This document shows positions 34,752 to 44,149 of a DNA stretch of 64,000 nucleotides, one piece after another. The notes below the pieces were generated by a model that saw only the letters and a list, made by a program, of their open reading frames with translations, ran no database searches and was not told the DNA's origin. The position numbers and the translations under genes were made by a program. Location: contig CADASI010000033.1 in the NCBI GenBank assembly GCA_902790525.1, positions 1 to 64,000 on the forward strand, read 5' to 3'. Source of the DNA: an uncultured Eubacteriales bacterium. Lineage in GTDB: Bacteria; Bacillota; Clostridia; Christensenellales; Aristaeellaceae. Within the stretch, counting starts at the first letter, position 1, and each line of letters begins with the position of its first letter.

Positions 34752-36381
34752 ATGAACTCCCTGCGGACTAAAAATCACATTGCTGACCGTCTGCGTGGTC
34801 ATCATCGCGCTGGTGACCGTCACGCTTCTGAGCGTGCTGTTCATACGCAACAACGAGCGGCTGGAATCCAACCAGCTTCTGCTGTTGCTGTGCGAAACCG
34901 GGGAGCGCAACCTGGACTATTACTTTGACAGTGTGGAGAAATCGGTCAAAAAGGTGGCCTCCTTCGTGGAGGAGGACCTGGATGGGCTGGAGGATGAACA
35001 GCTTGCGGCGCACATCGAGCGGGTGGGGAAGTACTTCGACGAGATGGCCTACCGCACCAACGGCGTGCTGACCTACTACTACCGCATCGACCCCGCCGTG
35101 TCGCAGAGTGTAAAGGGCTTCTGGTATATTGACCTCGACGGCGAGGGCCTCGTGCCGCACGAGGTGACCGACATCACCCTCTACGACACCGAGGACACCT
35201 CCAGGCTGGTGTGGTTCACCGTGCCCAAGCACACCGGCCAGGCCATCTGGCTGCCGCCCTACATCACCGACAACCTCGACAAGCGGGTGATCTCCTACAA
35301 CGTCCCGATCTACTACGGCAGGCAGTTCGTGGGCGTGGTGGGCATCGAGATCGACTATTCCACCATGGCGGAGCAGGTGGAGAACATCCGCCTCTACAAC
35401 AACGGCTATGCTTTCCTGAGCGACGCCGAGGGCGAGGTGTTCTTCCATCCACGCATCGACGTGACCCAGCTCACCGAGGAGACCATGCCCGACGTGCCCG
35501 AGGGCCTGGTCAGCGACAGCACCTTCGTCAGCTACACCTACGGCGGGGTGGAGAAGCAGGCGGCATGGCTGCCGCTTTGCAACGGCATGCGGCTCTACGT
35601 GAGCGTGCCGATCCTGGAGACGGAGGGCGAGTGGCAGAGCCTCATCTGGGGCATACTCATCGTCTCGGCCATCGTGCTTATTTGCATGAGCGCGTTTACG
35701 CTCTACTACACCGGGCGCATCACGCGGCCCCTCCAGCAGCTCACCGAGGCCGCGGAGCTTGCCGACAAGGGCAACTATGACTTCACGCTGGAGTACGACG
35801 GCGACGACGAGGTGGGCCGGCTGACCCGCACCTTCAAGCGCCTGACGGACCACACGAAGGACCACATCAGCGATTTGAACAAGCGGGTGTACATCGACGC
35901 GCTGACCTCCGTCAAGAACAAGGGCGCGTTCTCCTCGGCCGTCGAGAAGCTACAGGAGCGCATCGACAGCCGGGAGGAAATGGCGTTCGCCGTCGGCGTG
36001 TTCGACTGCGACGACTTAAAGACCGTCAACGACAAGTTCGGCCACGACAAGGGCGACGTGTACTTAAAGACCGCCTGCCGCCTGATCTGCAAGATCTTCC
36101 AGCACAGCCCCGTGTTCCGCATCGGCGGCGACGAGTTCGCCGTGATACTGCAAAACGACGATTACAACAACCGGGAGGCGCTGCTCGAGCGATTCGACGC
36201 GGCCAAGGCGGACATCTGCGCGGCCACCGAGAACCGGTGGGAGCAGGTGCACATCGCCCGGGGCATCGCCGTGTACGACCCGCAGACCGACGCCCACGCC
36301 ATCGACACCGTGCGGCGCGCCGACAGCATCATGTACACCAACAAGCGGGTCAAGAAGGAGGCGCGGAAGGCGGAAGCCTAA
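34752..36381 (+). CDS. dCache-HAMP-GGDEF diguanylate cyclase, one-base frameshift near the start
   Basis: Membrane sensor predicted to make c-di-GMP. A first helix (LLTVCVVIIALVTVTLLSVL), an extracytoplasmic dCache domain (about 35-290), a second helix (LIWGILIVSAIVLICMSAF), HAMP and GGDEF with the intact motif RIGGDEFAVIL. The ATG at 34752 has AAGGTG upstream and reads MNSLRTK, then falls out of frame at a run of five A (34770-34774). One A fewer would give a smooth MNSLRTKITLLTVC start. From 34780 the frame is open to the stop. If the shift is real, translation must start at a poor downstream codon. It follows the EAL gene by 27 bases, probably in one operon. Confidence 0.82.
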
Positions 36382-36863
36382 CGCTTGAAGGGCTTGATCC
36401 TCATGAGCGCGCCGCAGAGTATTTCGCCCAGCCCGTAGCAGCTCACGACCTCGCCCAGCGCCACGTAGGCGGCGATCAGCAAAAGCGGCATGTCGACGCC
36501 GTAGCCGTATTTCAGCACCGGCGGGACGATGAGCGCGTTGGCGACGATCGTCGGCAGGGGCACGAGCCAGCGGTTCTTCCGGAGCAGGTAGCCGCCCGCC
36601 GCGCCGATGAGCGTGGCGAGGCTCCCGAGGACCACGTCCCAGACGATGGCGCCGCCCAGCAGGTTCGCAAGCAGGCAGCCCACGAACAGCCCGGGGATCG
36701 CCGAAGAGGTGAACATGGGCAGTACGCACAGCGCCTCGGAGATCCTGACCTGCATCGCGCCAAAGGAGATCGGGGCGAACAGCAGCGTCAGCACCACGTA
36801 GATCGCGGCGATCATCGCGCCGTTGGCGATGTAGAGCGAGGTCTTGTTTTTCATAGTATCCAT
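36378..36863 (-). CDS. QueT-family transporter (second copy)
   Basis: A 161-residue membrane protein with about five or six helices. It resembles QueT (AAIYVVLTLLFAPISFGAMQ, VRISEALCVLPMF, then GLFVGCLLANLLGGAIVWDV). It probably acts as an ECF-type substrate-binding subunit for a queuosine precursor or related molecule. Unlike 17291-17776, no preQ1 riboswitch is visible upstream; an extended -10 (TGC-TATAAT, 36901-36906 on the minus strand) gives a leader too short to hold one. The start could be 36863 or the ATG at 36854. Its stop overlaps the end of the convergent GGDEF gene by 4 bases. Confidence 0.8.
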   Translation of the reverse strand: MDTMKNKTSLYIANGAMIAAIYVVLTLLFAPISFGAMQVRISEALCVLPMFTSSAIPGLFVGCLLANLLGGAIVWDVVLGSLATLIGAAGGYLLRKNRWLVPLPTIVANALIVPPVLKYGYGVDMPLLLIAAYVALGEVVSCYGLGEILCGALMRIKPFKR

Positions 36864-36871
36864 CCCATCAT

Positions 36872-36894
36872 AGCCGCCGTCATGGCGGTTTTTT
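36872..36894 (+). terminator. Small hairpin with T6 tract upstream of the opp operon
   Basis: Read on the plus strand, AGCCGCC pairs with GGCGGTT around a 5-base loop and six T follow. It could stop read-through from the GGDEF gene before the opp promoter. On the other strand it lies in the leader of the QueT-like gene. Confidence 0.45.
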
Positions 36895-36971
36895 CAATTC
36901 ATTATAGCACATATCGGACAATAAATTAACACGAATTGCCGATCTTTTTTGACAAAAATACAATAATGAGA

Positions 36972-37000
36972 TTGAATTATGCGCACCGGGAGTGTATGAT
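36972..37000 (+). promoter_or_regulatory. Probable promoter of the opp operon
   Basis: TTGAAT (36972-36977), 17 bases, TATGAT (36995-37000); GGAGGTG and the oppB ATG follow. Confidence 0.6.
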
Positions 37001-37032
37001 AATAGATGTGTTTTTTCGGAGGTGAAGCCGAT

Positions 37033-37950
37033 ATGGCGAAATACCTGATAAAGCGCGTGGCGATGATGATCATCACGCTGTTTCTGATCGCGCTTTTGAC
37101 GTTTGTGCTCATGCACGCCGTGCCGGGCGGGCCGTTCACCAGCGACAAGCAGGTGTCGAAGGCGGTGCTGGACGCCCTGAACGAAAAATACAGGCTCAAC
37201 GACCCGCTGTGGAAGCAGTTTGTGGACTACCTGGGCGGCCTGGTGCGGCTGGACCTGGGCCCGTCCTTCAAATACCAGGGCAAGACGGTCAACGACTTCA
37301 TCAACAACGGCCTGCCCTACTCGGCGCGTCTGGGCGCGGTGACGCTGGTGTTCGTGCTGCTCGCCTCGATTCCTATGGGCATCGTGTCGGCACTCAAGAA
37401 CGGCAAGTGGCAGGACATGCTGGTGATGGCGATCGCCACCATCGGCGTGACCATCCCCTCCTTCGTGATCGCCACGGCGCTTATATACATATTCTCCTTT
37501 AAACTGGGCTGGACGCCCATGTACGGCGTGGACAGCTGGAAGGGCTACATACTGCCGATGATCGCCATGGGCGGCTACTCGGTGAGCTTCCTGGCGCGGC
37601 TGATGCGCTCGTCGCTATTGGACGTGATGGGGCAGGACTACATCCGCACCGCCCGGGCCAAGGGCATCAGCGAGACCCGCGTGGTGGTGAAGCACGCCCT
37701 CAGAAATGCCATGATCCCCGTGGTGACGGTGCTCGGCCCCACGGTGGCCAACCTGCTGACCGGCTCCTTCGTGATCGAAAAGATATTCGCCATACCGGGC
37801 ATGGGCGGCTACTTCGTCAATTCCGTCACCCAGCGCGACTACACCACCATACTGGGCATGACGGTGTTCTACGCCGCCTTCCTGATCGCCATGGTATTTA
37901 TCGTGGATTTGTTCTACTGCCTGATCGATCCGCGCATCAAGTTTGATTAA
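37033..37950 (+). CDS. oppB: Peptide ABC transporter permease OppB/DppB
   Basis: First inner-membrane permease of an oligopeptide importer, 305 residues, six helices. It starts AKYLIKRVAMMIITLFLIAL with the family's conserved N-terminal helix and HAVPGGPF. The EAA loop is DYIRTARAKGISETRVVVKHALRNA, which contacts the ATPases. The start at 37033 has GGAGGTG upstream. It is the first of five genes, B-C-D-F-A, all on the plus strand. Confidence 0.95.
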   Translation: MAKYLIKRVAMMIITLFLIALLTFVLMHAVPGGPFTSDKQVSKAVLDALNEKYRLNDPLWKQFVDYLGGLVRLDLGPSFKYQGKTVNDFINNGLPYSARLGAVTLVFVLLASIPMGIVSALKNGKWQDMLVMAIATIGVTIPSFVIATALIYIFSFKLGWTPMYGVDSWKGYILPMIAMGGYSVSFLARLMRSSLLDVMGQDYIRTARAKGISETRVVVKHALRNAMIPVVTVLGPTVANLLTGSFVIEKIFAIPGMGGYFVNSVTQRDYTTILGMTVFYAAFLIAMVFIVDLFYCLIDPRIKFD

Positions 37951-37980
37951 TCACGCTATTCGGAAAGGAGGGAACGCCGC

Positions 37981-39138
37981 ATGCAGAACGCGCAAAGATG
38001 GGAGCGGGTCGCCGCATCCCTTGACGAGGCGGACCGACTGTACTCAAAGCCGCGGTCCTTCGCCAGCGACGTGTGGTTCCGCTTCCGTCACAAGCCCACG
38101 GCGCTGGTGGGGCTGATCATCATCGCGCTTTTGATACTCTTCGCGGTCGCGGGGCCGTACCTGACGCCCTACGGCTACGACGACCAGAACACCAAGCTGG
38201 CCAACATCCCCGCCGTGATGAGCGTGTACCCCGCGCCGGACGGCCAGTACATCTACATCACCAAGGCGCTGAAGCTGATCGAGGTGGACACCTCCGGCCA
38301 CCTGGTCCGGCAGCTCAAGAAGGGCAAGGACGATTCAAAGAACAAGGTCACGGTGTTTCCCTACAAGGACGACATGACCGTCACGCTGGACTACACCGAA
38401 CAGCCCGTCACCATACAGGATCAAAACGGCAACCGCATCGAAAAGGCCAGGACCGTCTGGAACCGCTCCTACCTGCTGGGCACCGACCACCTCGGGCGCG
38501 ACATACTGAGCCGCCTCATGTACGGCACCCGCATATCGCTCCTGGTGGCCTTCATCGCCGCGCTGGTGAACATGATCATCGGCATATTCTACGGCGGCAT
38601 TTCCGGCTACCTGGGGGGACGGGTGGACGCGGTGATGATGCGCATCGTGGACATCATTGCCACCATACCGCTGACATTGTACGTCATACTGATCAAGGTG
38701 TGCCTGGACGACGGCATGATCTCCATCATCATCGCGCTGTCGAGCGTCTACTGGGTGGACATGGCCCGCGTGGTGCGCGGGCAGGTGTTGAGCCTCAAGA
38801 ACCAGGAGTTCGTGATGGCCGCGCGCACCATAGGCTCCTCCACAAGCACCATACTCACCCGGCATTTGATCCCCAACGCTATGGGGCCGATACTGGTCAC
38901 CGTGACCATGCTCATCCCCAGCGCCATATTCATGGAGGCGTTCATGAGCTTCATCGGCATCGGCATCGCGCCGCCACTGGCGTCGCTGGGCACCATGTGC
39001 AACGACGCCACCGACGCGCTGCGCACGAATCCCTACCAGCTGTTCCTGCCGGCGCTGGTGATCTGCTTTATCATGTTCGCCTTCAACTTCGTGGGCGACG
39101 GACTGCGGGACGCGCTCGATCCCAAATTGAAGAAGTGA
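37981..39138 (+). CDS. oppC: Peptide ABC transporter permease OppC with extracytoplasmic insertion
   Basis: Second permease, 385 residues against about 300 usually. After helix 1 (LVGLIIIALLILFAVAGPYL) there is an extra stretch of about 90 residues (roughly 65-150) containing YPAPDGQYIYITKALKLIEV and TLDYTEQPVTI. It should face outward and may contact the binding protein. The rest is canonical: LLGTDHLGRDILSRLMYGTR and the EAA loop FVMAARTIGSSTSTILTRHL. Start at the ATG behind AAAGGAGGG. Confidence 0.94.
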   Translation: MQNAQRWERVAASLDEADRLYSKPRSFASDVWFRFRHKPTALVGLIIIALLILFAVAGPYLTPYGYDDQNTKLANIPAVMSVYPAPDGQYIYITKALKLIEVDTSGHLVRQLKKGKDDSKNKVTVFPYKDDMTVTLDYTEQPVTIQDQNGNRIEKARTVWNRSYLLGTDHLGRDILSRLMYGTRISLLVAFIAALVNMIIGIFYGGISGYLGGRVDAVMMRIVDIIATIPLTLYVILIKVCLDDGMISIIIALSSVYWVDMARVVRGQVLSLKNQEFVMAARTIGSSTSTILTRHLIPNAMGPILVTVTMLIPSAIFMEAFMSFIGIGIAPPLASLGTMCNDATDALRTNPYQLFLPALVICFIMFAFNFVGDGLRDALDPKLKK

Positions 39139-39142
39139 GGAG

Positions 39143-40174
39143 ATGGACGCCATGGAACCGATTTTGCAGGTCCGTGATCTGCGCACCTCCTTTTTGACCT
39201 CCAACGGCGAGGTGCACGCCGTGCGCGGCGTGTCCTTCGATGTGGAGAAGGGCAAGACACTGGGCATCGTGGGGGAGAGCGGCAGCGGCAAGAGCGTCAC
39301 CAGCCTGTCGATATTAAAGCTATTGGGCACCACGGGCAGGGTAACCGGCGGGTCCATTAAGCTCGACGGCGAGGAGCTGACCGGCAAGAGCCGCCGGGAG
39401 ATGCGGGCCATACGCGGCGCGCGCATCGCCATGATCTTCCAGGACCCCATGACCTCGTTAAACCCCCTGATCCCCATGGGCGAGCAGGTGGGGGAGATGC
39501 TCTGGGAGCACAACCGCAGTATGAGCAAGGCCGAGCGGCAGGAAAAGGTGTTGGAGCTCTTTCGCATGGTGCGCATCCCGGAGCCGGAAAAGCGGCTCAA
39601 GTCCTACCCGCACGAGTTCTCCGGCGGCATGCGGCAGCGGGTGATGATTGCCATGGCGCTGGCCTGCAAGCCGGAGTTGCTGATCGCCGACGAGCCCACC
39701 ACCGCGCTGGACGTGTCGATACAGGACCAGATATTGAAGCTGATGCGCTCGCTCCAACGGGAGATGGGCATGAGCATCATGTTCATCACCCACGACCTGG
39801 GCGTCGTGGCGGAGCTTTGCGACCGCGTGGCGGTGATGTACGGCGGGCTTTTGATGGAGGAGGCCGACATCGTCGACATCTTCAAGAGGCCCATGCACCC
39901 CTACACGATGGGGCTGATGGCCTCCATCCCGGACATGAACCAGGACAAGCATGTGAAGCTGCAACCGATTCCCGGCTCCCCGCCGGACATGATCCATCCG
40001 CCGAAGGGCTGTCCCTTCGCGCCCCGCTGCCCCTACGCCATGCGGGTGTGCATGGAGGAGGTCCCGCCCTACGCGGTCACCGGCGAGAACCGCCGCAGCA
40101 TGTGCTGGCTGTTGGACCCCGAGGCCCCGGCGGCGGGCAATCCGTTCAAACAGGGAAGGGAGGCGGCGGTATGA
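39143..40174 (+). CDS. oppD: Peptide ABC transporter ATPase OppD
   Basis: ATP-hydrolysing subunit, cytoplasmic. Walker [15 protein letters not shown]-loop [12 protein letters not shown], signature [15 protein letters not shown], Walker [15 protein letters not shown]-loop ITHDLGVV, and the C-terminal oligopeptide/dipeptide domain with [14 protein letters not shown], which is iron-sulfur-binding in some members. An ATG at 39152 is the likelier start, because AGGAGA lies 8 bases before it; 39143 is the longest option. Its stop overlaps the oppF start (ATGA). Confidence 0.95.
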   Translation: MDAMEPILQVRDLRTSFLTSNGEVHAVRGVSFDVEKGKTLGIVGESGSGKSVTSLSILKLLGTTGRVTGGSIKLDGEELTGKSRREMRAIRGARIAMIFQDPMTSLNPLIPMGEQVGEMLWEHNRSMSKAERQEKVLELFRMVRIPEPEKRLKSYPHEFSGGMRQRVMIAMALACKPELLIADEPTTALDVSIQDQILKLMRSLQREMGMSIMFITHDLGVVAELCDRVAVMYGGLLMEEADIVDIFKRPMHPYTMGLMASIPDMNQDKHVKLQPIPGSPPDMIHPPKGCPFAPRCPYAMRVCMEEVPPYAVTGENRRSMCWLLDPEAPAAGNPFKQGREAAV

Positions 40175-41142
40175 CGCAGAACAACGCGCCGCTGTTGCGG
40201 GTCGAACACCTGACCAAGCACTTCCCCGCGGGCGGCGGAAAGGTGGTCCACGCCGTGGACGACGTGAGCTTCGCCATCACCCGGGGCGCGACGCTGGGCC
40301 TGGTGGGGGAGAGCGGCTGCGGCAAGTCGAGCTGCGCCCGCACCATCATACGCATCTACGAGCCCACCTCCGGTCGTATCCTGCTGGACGGCGACGACAT
40401 CAGCGCGCTGTCCCAGAAGCAGCTCTTGCCCTACCGGCGCAAGATGCAGATGATCTTCCAGGACCCCTACGCCTCACTGAACGCCCGCATGACCGTGCAG
40501 GACATCGTGGCCGAGCCGCTGCGCGCCCACCACATCTGCCAGAGCCGTTCAGAGGAGCGGGATATGGTCATACAGATGCTCAACCGCGTGGGGCTCAACC
40601 GGGACCACGCCGGGCGCTACGCCCACGAGTTCTCCGGCGGCCAGCGCCAGCGGGTGGGCATCGCCCGGGCGCTCATCCTCCGGCCGGAGCTGGTGATCTG
40701 CGACGAGCCCATCTCCGCGCTGGATGTGTCCATACAGGCGCAGGTGGTCAACCTGCTGCGCACCTTCCAGGAGGCGCAGGGGCTGACGTACCTGTTCATC
40801 GCCCACGATCTGTCCATGGTGCGCTACGTCTCCGACGACGTGGGCGTGATGTACCTGGGCCAGCTGGTGGAGCTGTGCCGTGCGGACGAGATCTACGCCC
40901 ACCCCGCGCACCCGTACACCCAGGGGCTTTTGTCCTCGGTGCCGATCCCGGACCCCGTGGCCGCGCGGCTCAAGGACACCGTGGGCCTCGAGGGCGACCT
41001 GCCCAGCCCCATCGCGCCGCCCTCCGGCTGCCGGTTCCACACCCGCTGCCCCTACGCCATGCCCATGTGCGCGGAGGCGGCCCCGGCGCTTCGCGAGGCG
41101 GCCCCGGGACACTTCGTGGCCTGCCACAAGATCAACAGATGA
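40171..41142 (+). CDS. oppF: Peptide ABC transporter ATPase OppF
   Basis: Second ATPase, 323 residues. Walker A GESGCGKSSCARTI, Q-loop MIFQDPYASLNARM, signature FSGGQRQRVGIARAL, Walker B LVICDEPISALDV, H-loop IAHDLSMV, and the C-terminal CRFHTRCPYAMPMC motif. The start overlaps the oppD stop by 4 bases (ATGA), indicating translational coupling. The frame is also open upstream but has no ribosome site there. Confidence 0.95.
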   Translation: MTQNNAPLLRVEHLTKHFPAGGGKVVHAVDDVSFAITRGATLGLVGESGCGKSSCARTIIRIYEPTSGRILLDGDDISALSQKQLLPYRRKMQMIFQDPYASLNARMTVQDIVAEPLRAHHICQSRSEERDMVIQMLNRVGLNRDHAGRYAHEFSGGQRQRVGIARALILRPELVICDEPISALDVSIQAQVVNLLRTFQEAQGLTYLFIAHDLSMVRYVSDDVGVMYLGQLVELCRADEIYAHPAHPYTQGLLSSVPIPDPVAARLKDTVGLEGDLPSPIAPPSGCRFHTRCPYAMPMCAEAAPALREAAPGHFVACHKINR

Positions 41143-41144
41143 AG

Positions 41145-41162
41145 ACGGCCCTGCCGTTTTTC
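41145..41162 (+). terminator. Weak hairpin between oppF and oppA
   Basis: ACGGC pairs with GCCGT around CCT, followed by TTTTTC. The stem is only 5 bp. It may set the ratio of binding protein to transporter, or have no effect. Confidence 0.3.
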
Positions 41163-41191
41163 ATAGAACTTTTTTTCAAGGAGGAAACACC

Positions 41192-42799
41192 ATGAAGAAG
41201 ATTCTGTGTCTGATGCTGTGCGTGCTGCTGGCCGTGGCCGGTCTGGTGACCGCGAACGCCGAAGCGCCCGTGCAGGAGCTGACTTACGCGCTGGCCAACG
41301 AGCCCGACGGCATCGACCCCGGCGTGACCAACAACTCCTTCGCCTCCCCGATCCTGAACAACGTGTTCGAGGGTCTGGTGGACTATTCCAGCGAGGACGG
41401 CGCGCTGATCCCCGGCGAGGCCGAGAGCTGGGAGATCTCCGAGGACGGCCTGACCTATACCTTCACCCTGCGCGACGGCCTGAAGTGGTCCGACGGCAGC
41501 GACCACACCGCCGCCGACTACGTGTACGCCATGAAGCGCATCCTCGACCCCAACACCGAGGCCAAGTACGTGGACTTCCTGCTGGACTACGTGGAGGGCG
41601 CCGCGGAGTACTATGAGGACAACAGCATCGACTTCGACACCGTCGGCGTGAAGGCTCCCGACGACCGCACCTTCGTGTTCACCCTGAAGGCGCCGGCGCC
41701 CTACTGGATCGACATCCTGGCGATGTGGACCTTCTGCCCCGTGCAGCAGGCCACCGTCGATAAAAACGGCGAGCGCTGGACCGCCACCGCCGACGCCTAC
41801 GTAAGCAACGGCCCGTTCCGCATGGCCGAGATCAACATGGGCGAGAGCTTCGTGCTGGAGAAGAACCCCTACTACTACGACGCCGACAAGGTGAAGCTGG
41901 ACAAGATCACCTTCCGCTTCATAAGCGATCTGGGCACCAGCCTCATGGCCTATGAGAGCAACGAGATCGACGGCATGGACTCCATCCCCACCACCGACAT
42001 GGCCCGCCTGAAGGCCGAGGACGCCGGCGTGGTGGTCACCCCCTCCTACGGCACCGTGTGGTATGACTTCAACTGCGCCAAGGCCCCGTTCGACAACGTG
42101 CTGGTGCGCAAGGCGTTCTGCCTGGCCGTGGACCGCACCGCCATCATCGAGGACGTGGTGCAGACCGAGGCCGATCCCGCCTACTCCTTCATGAGCCCCG
42201 GCTACGTCGTGGACGGCGAGGACCTGATGGACGCCGCCAGCGACAACGGGCTGTCCGAGGAGGCCGACGTCGAGGCCGCCCGGGAGGCGCTGGCCGAGGC
42301 CGGCTATCCCGACGGCGAGGGCTTCCCGGAGATCACGCTGAGCTACTACTCCAACGAGACCGTGGGCAAGGTCGTCGAGGCCATGGCCCGCCAGCTCCAG
42401 GACAACCTGAACATTTCCATCAAGATCTCCAACGCCGACTGGGCCGTGTACTATGACGACATCCTCGCCGGCAACTTCGACATCGGCGCGATGGGCTGGA
42501 GCGGCGACTACGTGCATCCCATGACCTTCCTGGCCCTGTTCCGCACCGGCGACGTCAACAACCAGGTGAAGTACTCCAACGCCGATTACGACGCGCTGGT
42601 GGACCAGGCCGCCAACATGACCGACGTCGCCGAGGCCTTCAAGGTGATGCGCGACGCCGAGGCCATCGCGGCCGCCGAGTACCCGGTGCTGCCCCTGTAC
42701 TACAAGGCCAACACCAAGCTGATCCACAACAACATCCAGGGTTACTTCGTGACCCCGTCCAACGACCTGCTGCTCAAGACCGCCTACGTGGCCGAATAA
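41192..42799 (+). CDS. oppA: Peptide ABC transporter substrate-binding protein OppA
   Basis: Extracytoplasmic binding protein (SBP_bac_5), 535 residues, that delivers peptides to OppBC. The signal peptide MKKILCLMLCVLLAVAGLV ends at ANA-EAP, a signal-peptidase-I site. There is no lipobox, which is unusual for a one-membrane Firmicute. The family motif ESWEISEDGLTYTFTLRDGL follows, as does WSDGSDHTAADYVYAM. AAGGAGG lies upstream. As last gene behind a weak hairpin it may have separate expression control. Peptide preference cannot be told. Confidence 0.95.
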   Translation: MKKILCLMLCVLLAVAGLVTANAEAPVQELTYALANEPDGIDPGVTNNSFASPILNNVFEGLVDYSSEDGALIPGEAESWEISEDGLTYTFTLRDGLKWSDGSDHTAADYVYAMKRILDPNTEAKYVDFLLDYVEGAAEYYEDNSIDFDTVGVKAPDDRTFVFTLKAPAPYWIDILAMWTFCPVQQATVDKNGERWTATADAYVSNGPFRMAEINMGESFVLEKNPYYYDADKVKLDKITFRFISDLGTSLMAYESNEIDGMDSIPTTDMARLKAEDAGVVVTPSYGTVWYDFNCAKAPFDNVLVRKAFCLAVDRTAIIEDVVQTEADPAYSFMSPGYVVDGEDLMDAASDNGLSEEADVEAAREALAEAGYPDGEGFPEITLSYYSNETVGKVVEAMARQLQDNLNISIKISNADWAVYYDDILAGNFDIGAMGWSGDYVHPMTFLALFRTGDVNNQVKYSNADYDALVDQAANMTDVAEAFKVMRDAEAIAAAEYPVLPLYYKANTKLIHNNIQGYFVTPSNDLLLKTAYVAE

Positions 42800-42815
42800 G
42801 TACGCAGACAACACT

Positions 42816-42850
42816 GGAGCCTGCCCCGAGCGCCGGGGCAGGCTCCTTTC
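42816..42850 (+). terminator. Intrinsic terminator after oppA
   Basis: GGAGCCTGCCCCG pairs perfectly with CGGGGCAGGCTCC around a 5-base loop, followed by TTTC. It separates oppA from the cyclophilin gene. Confidence 0.8.
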
Positions 42851-42862
42851 AGGAGAGGCAAT

Positions 42863-43384
42863 ATGACCGAATGTATCATCACCATGGCGGACGGACGCGA
42901 GATGCGCTTTGAGCTGTTCCCCGAGAAGGCCCCGATCACCGTGGCCAGCTTTGCCGACGTGGCCAACCGCGGCTTCTACGACGGCCTGGCCTTCTGCCGG
43001 ATCGTGAAGGGGTATGTGATCCAGGGCGGCTCGCCGGACGACGACATCATGACCGACAGCGACTTCCACCTGCCGGGGGAGTATGCGGAGAACGGGTACG
43101 ACACCGGCATGGACCACCGCCGCGGGGCCATCTCCATGGCCCGGGACGACGCCCCGGACACCGCGGGCACGCAGTTCTTCATCTGTCATCGGGACGCCCA
43201 CAAGCTGGACGGGCGGTACGCCTCCTTCGGCTACATGACGTCGGGCTTCGACGTGCTGGACGCGCTGGCCGAGACGCCCACCTCCGGCCCGGAGACGTGG
43301 AACAGGCCCCTCGATATGCCCCGCATGCAGCGGGTGCGGGTGGTCAGCGACGCGCCGCTGCCGGAGATAAAACGGATTGACTAA
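42863..43384 (+). CDS. Cyclophilin-type peptidyl-prolyl isomerase
   Basis: Cytoplasmic protein-folding enzyme, 173 residues, no signal peptide. Family motifs: ELFPEKAPITVASFADVANRG, FYDGLAFCRIVKGYVIQGGS, AISMARDDAPDTAGTQFFIC and LDGRYASFGYM. The catalytic Arg is in FCRIV. The ATG has AGGAGAGG upstream. It is monocistronic between the opp terminator and the inverted-repeat element at 43413. Confidence 0.95.
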   Translation: MTECIITMADGREMRFELFPEKAPITVASFADVANRGFYDGLAFCRIVKGYVIQGGSPDDDIMTDSDFHLPGEYAENGYDTGMDHRRGAISMARDDAPDTAGTQFFICHRDAHKLDGRYASFGYMTSGFDVLDALAETPTSGPETWNRPLDMPRMQRVRVVSDAPLPEIKRID

Positions 43385-43412
43385 CGCTGCTTTTGTGTGG
43401 TAAACTGGATTC

Positions 43413-43555
43413 ATACTAATTTCAGTCTAAAAGTTAGACAGACTGCGAGGGGATTTTTTGTCATGGCAAGGCGGAGGTCCGCAGGCTTGCTGGCGGCAAG
43501 TCAAGGGCCGGAAAAGCCACCGCAGGATGGTTGATTTTTAGACTGAAATTAGTAT
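43413..43555. mobile_element. 143-bp MITE-like element with 20-bp perfect inverted ends (CAAGGCG family, copy A)
   Basis: Ends ATACTAATTTCAGTCTAAAA (43413-43432) and its exact reverse complement (43536-43555). The termini carry TA, compatible with TA target choice. The interior 43467-43526 has the CAAGGCGGAGGTCCGCAGG ... GTCAAGGGCC ... CGCAGG structure, with the hairpin CTTGC / GCAAG, and is homologous to 27356-27410. No coding capacity. It fills the gap between the cyclophilin and a small secreted-protein gene. Confidence 0.75.
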
Positions 43556-43586
43556 CAGAAACCAACACATGAAGGAGGGCATTACG

Positions 43587-44141
43587 ATGCGCAGATTGCT
43601 GTCTATACTCATCATCGCGGCGATGGCGTTGTCGCTGGGCCTTGCGGCGGCCGAGGAGGGCTACCGCATCATACGGTGCGAGGATCAGGGCTTTTCCACG
43701 CTCTGCAATCCGAAGTGCGAGGTGGACTACCACCCGGACGCGGGCGTGACCATCTCCACCGGCGAAGGGGACGCCAGCGCGGTGGTGCGCATGAACTACG
43801 CGGAGGGGGGAACGTGGACCCCCGAGATCGCGAAGAACTACCTCGACAACGTCTACGCCGAGCAGCTCGAGCGGGAGTTTGACGACGATCTGATCAGCCC
43901 GGGCAGCTACCGCGTGTTCCCCATCGTGGGGCACCAGCTGCACGGCAAGATCTCCACCTACCGCGACGAGGACGACATCGGGCTTCGGCTTTGCATGTTC
44001 GACCTGCGGGACGACGGCTTCGTGCAGTTCGACGCCTGGTGCGACGAAAACTCCCTCGAGGACGCGCTGAAGATCATCGGTGTGGCGGCGGGCAACCTGC
44101 AGCCCGATCCGCGCTACTACGACAAGCAGATGGGCAAATAG
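43587..44141 (+). CDS. Small secreted protein of unknown function
   Basis: A 184-residue protein with a signal peptide (MRRLLSILIIAAMALSLGLA, then AAEEG). The mature part has four Cys, many Asp and Tyr, and text such as FSTLCNPKCEVDYHPDAGV and GLRLCMFDLRDDGFVQFDAW. I do not recognise the family. The ATG at 43587 has AAGGAGG 8 bases upstream. The gene follows the MITE-like element directly, so part of that element may be transcribed with it. Confidence 0.75.
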   Translation: MRRLLSILIIAAMALSLGLAAAEEGYRIIRCEDQGFSTLCNPKCEVDYHPDAGVTISTGEGDASAVVRMNYAEGGTWTPEIAKNYLDNVYAEQLEREFDDDLISPGSYRVFPIVGHQLHGKISTYRDEDDIGLRLCMFDLRDDGFVQFDAWCDENSLEDALKIIGVAAGNLQPDPRYYDKQMGK

Positions 44142-44149
44142 CAGCCGCC

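Noticed and set aside
36864..36960. Possible preQ1 riboswitch before the second QueT gene
   Set aside because: The leader after the likely -10 is too short and shows no H-type pseudoknot pattern or A-rich tail.
41132..43414. 760-codon antisense frame over oppA and the cyclophilin gene
   Set aside because: Low-complexity composition and full overlap with two well-recognised genes.
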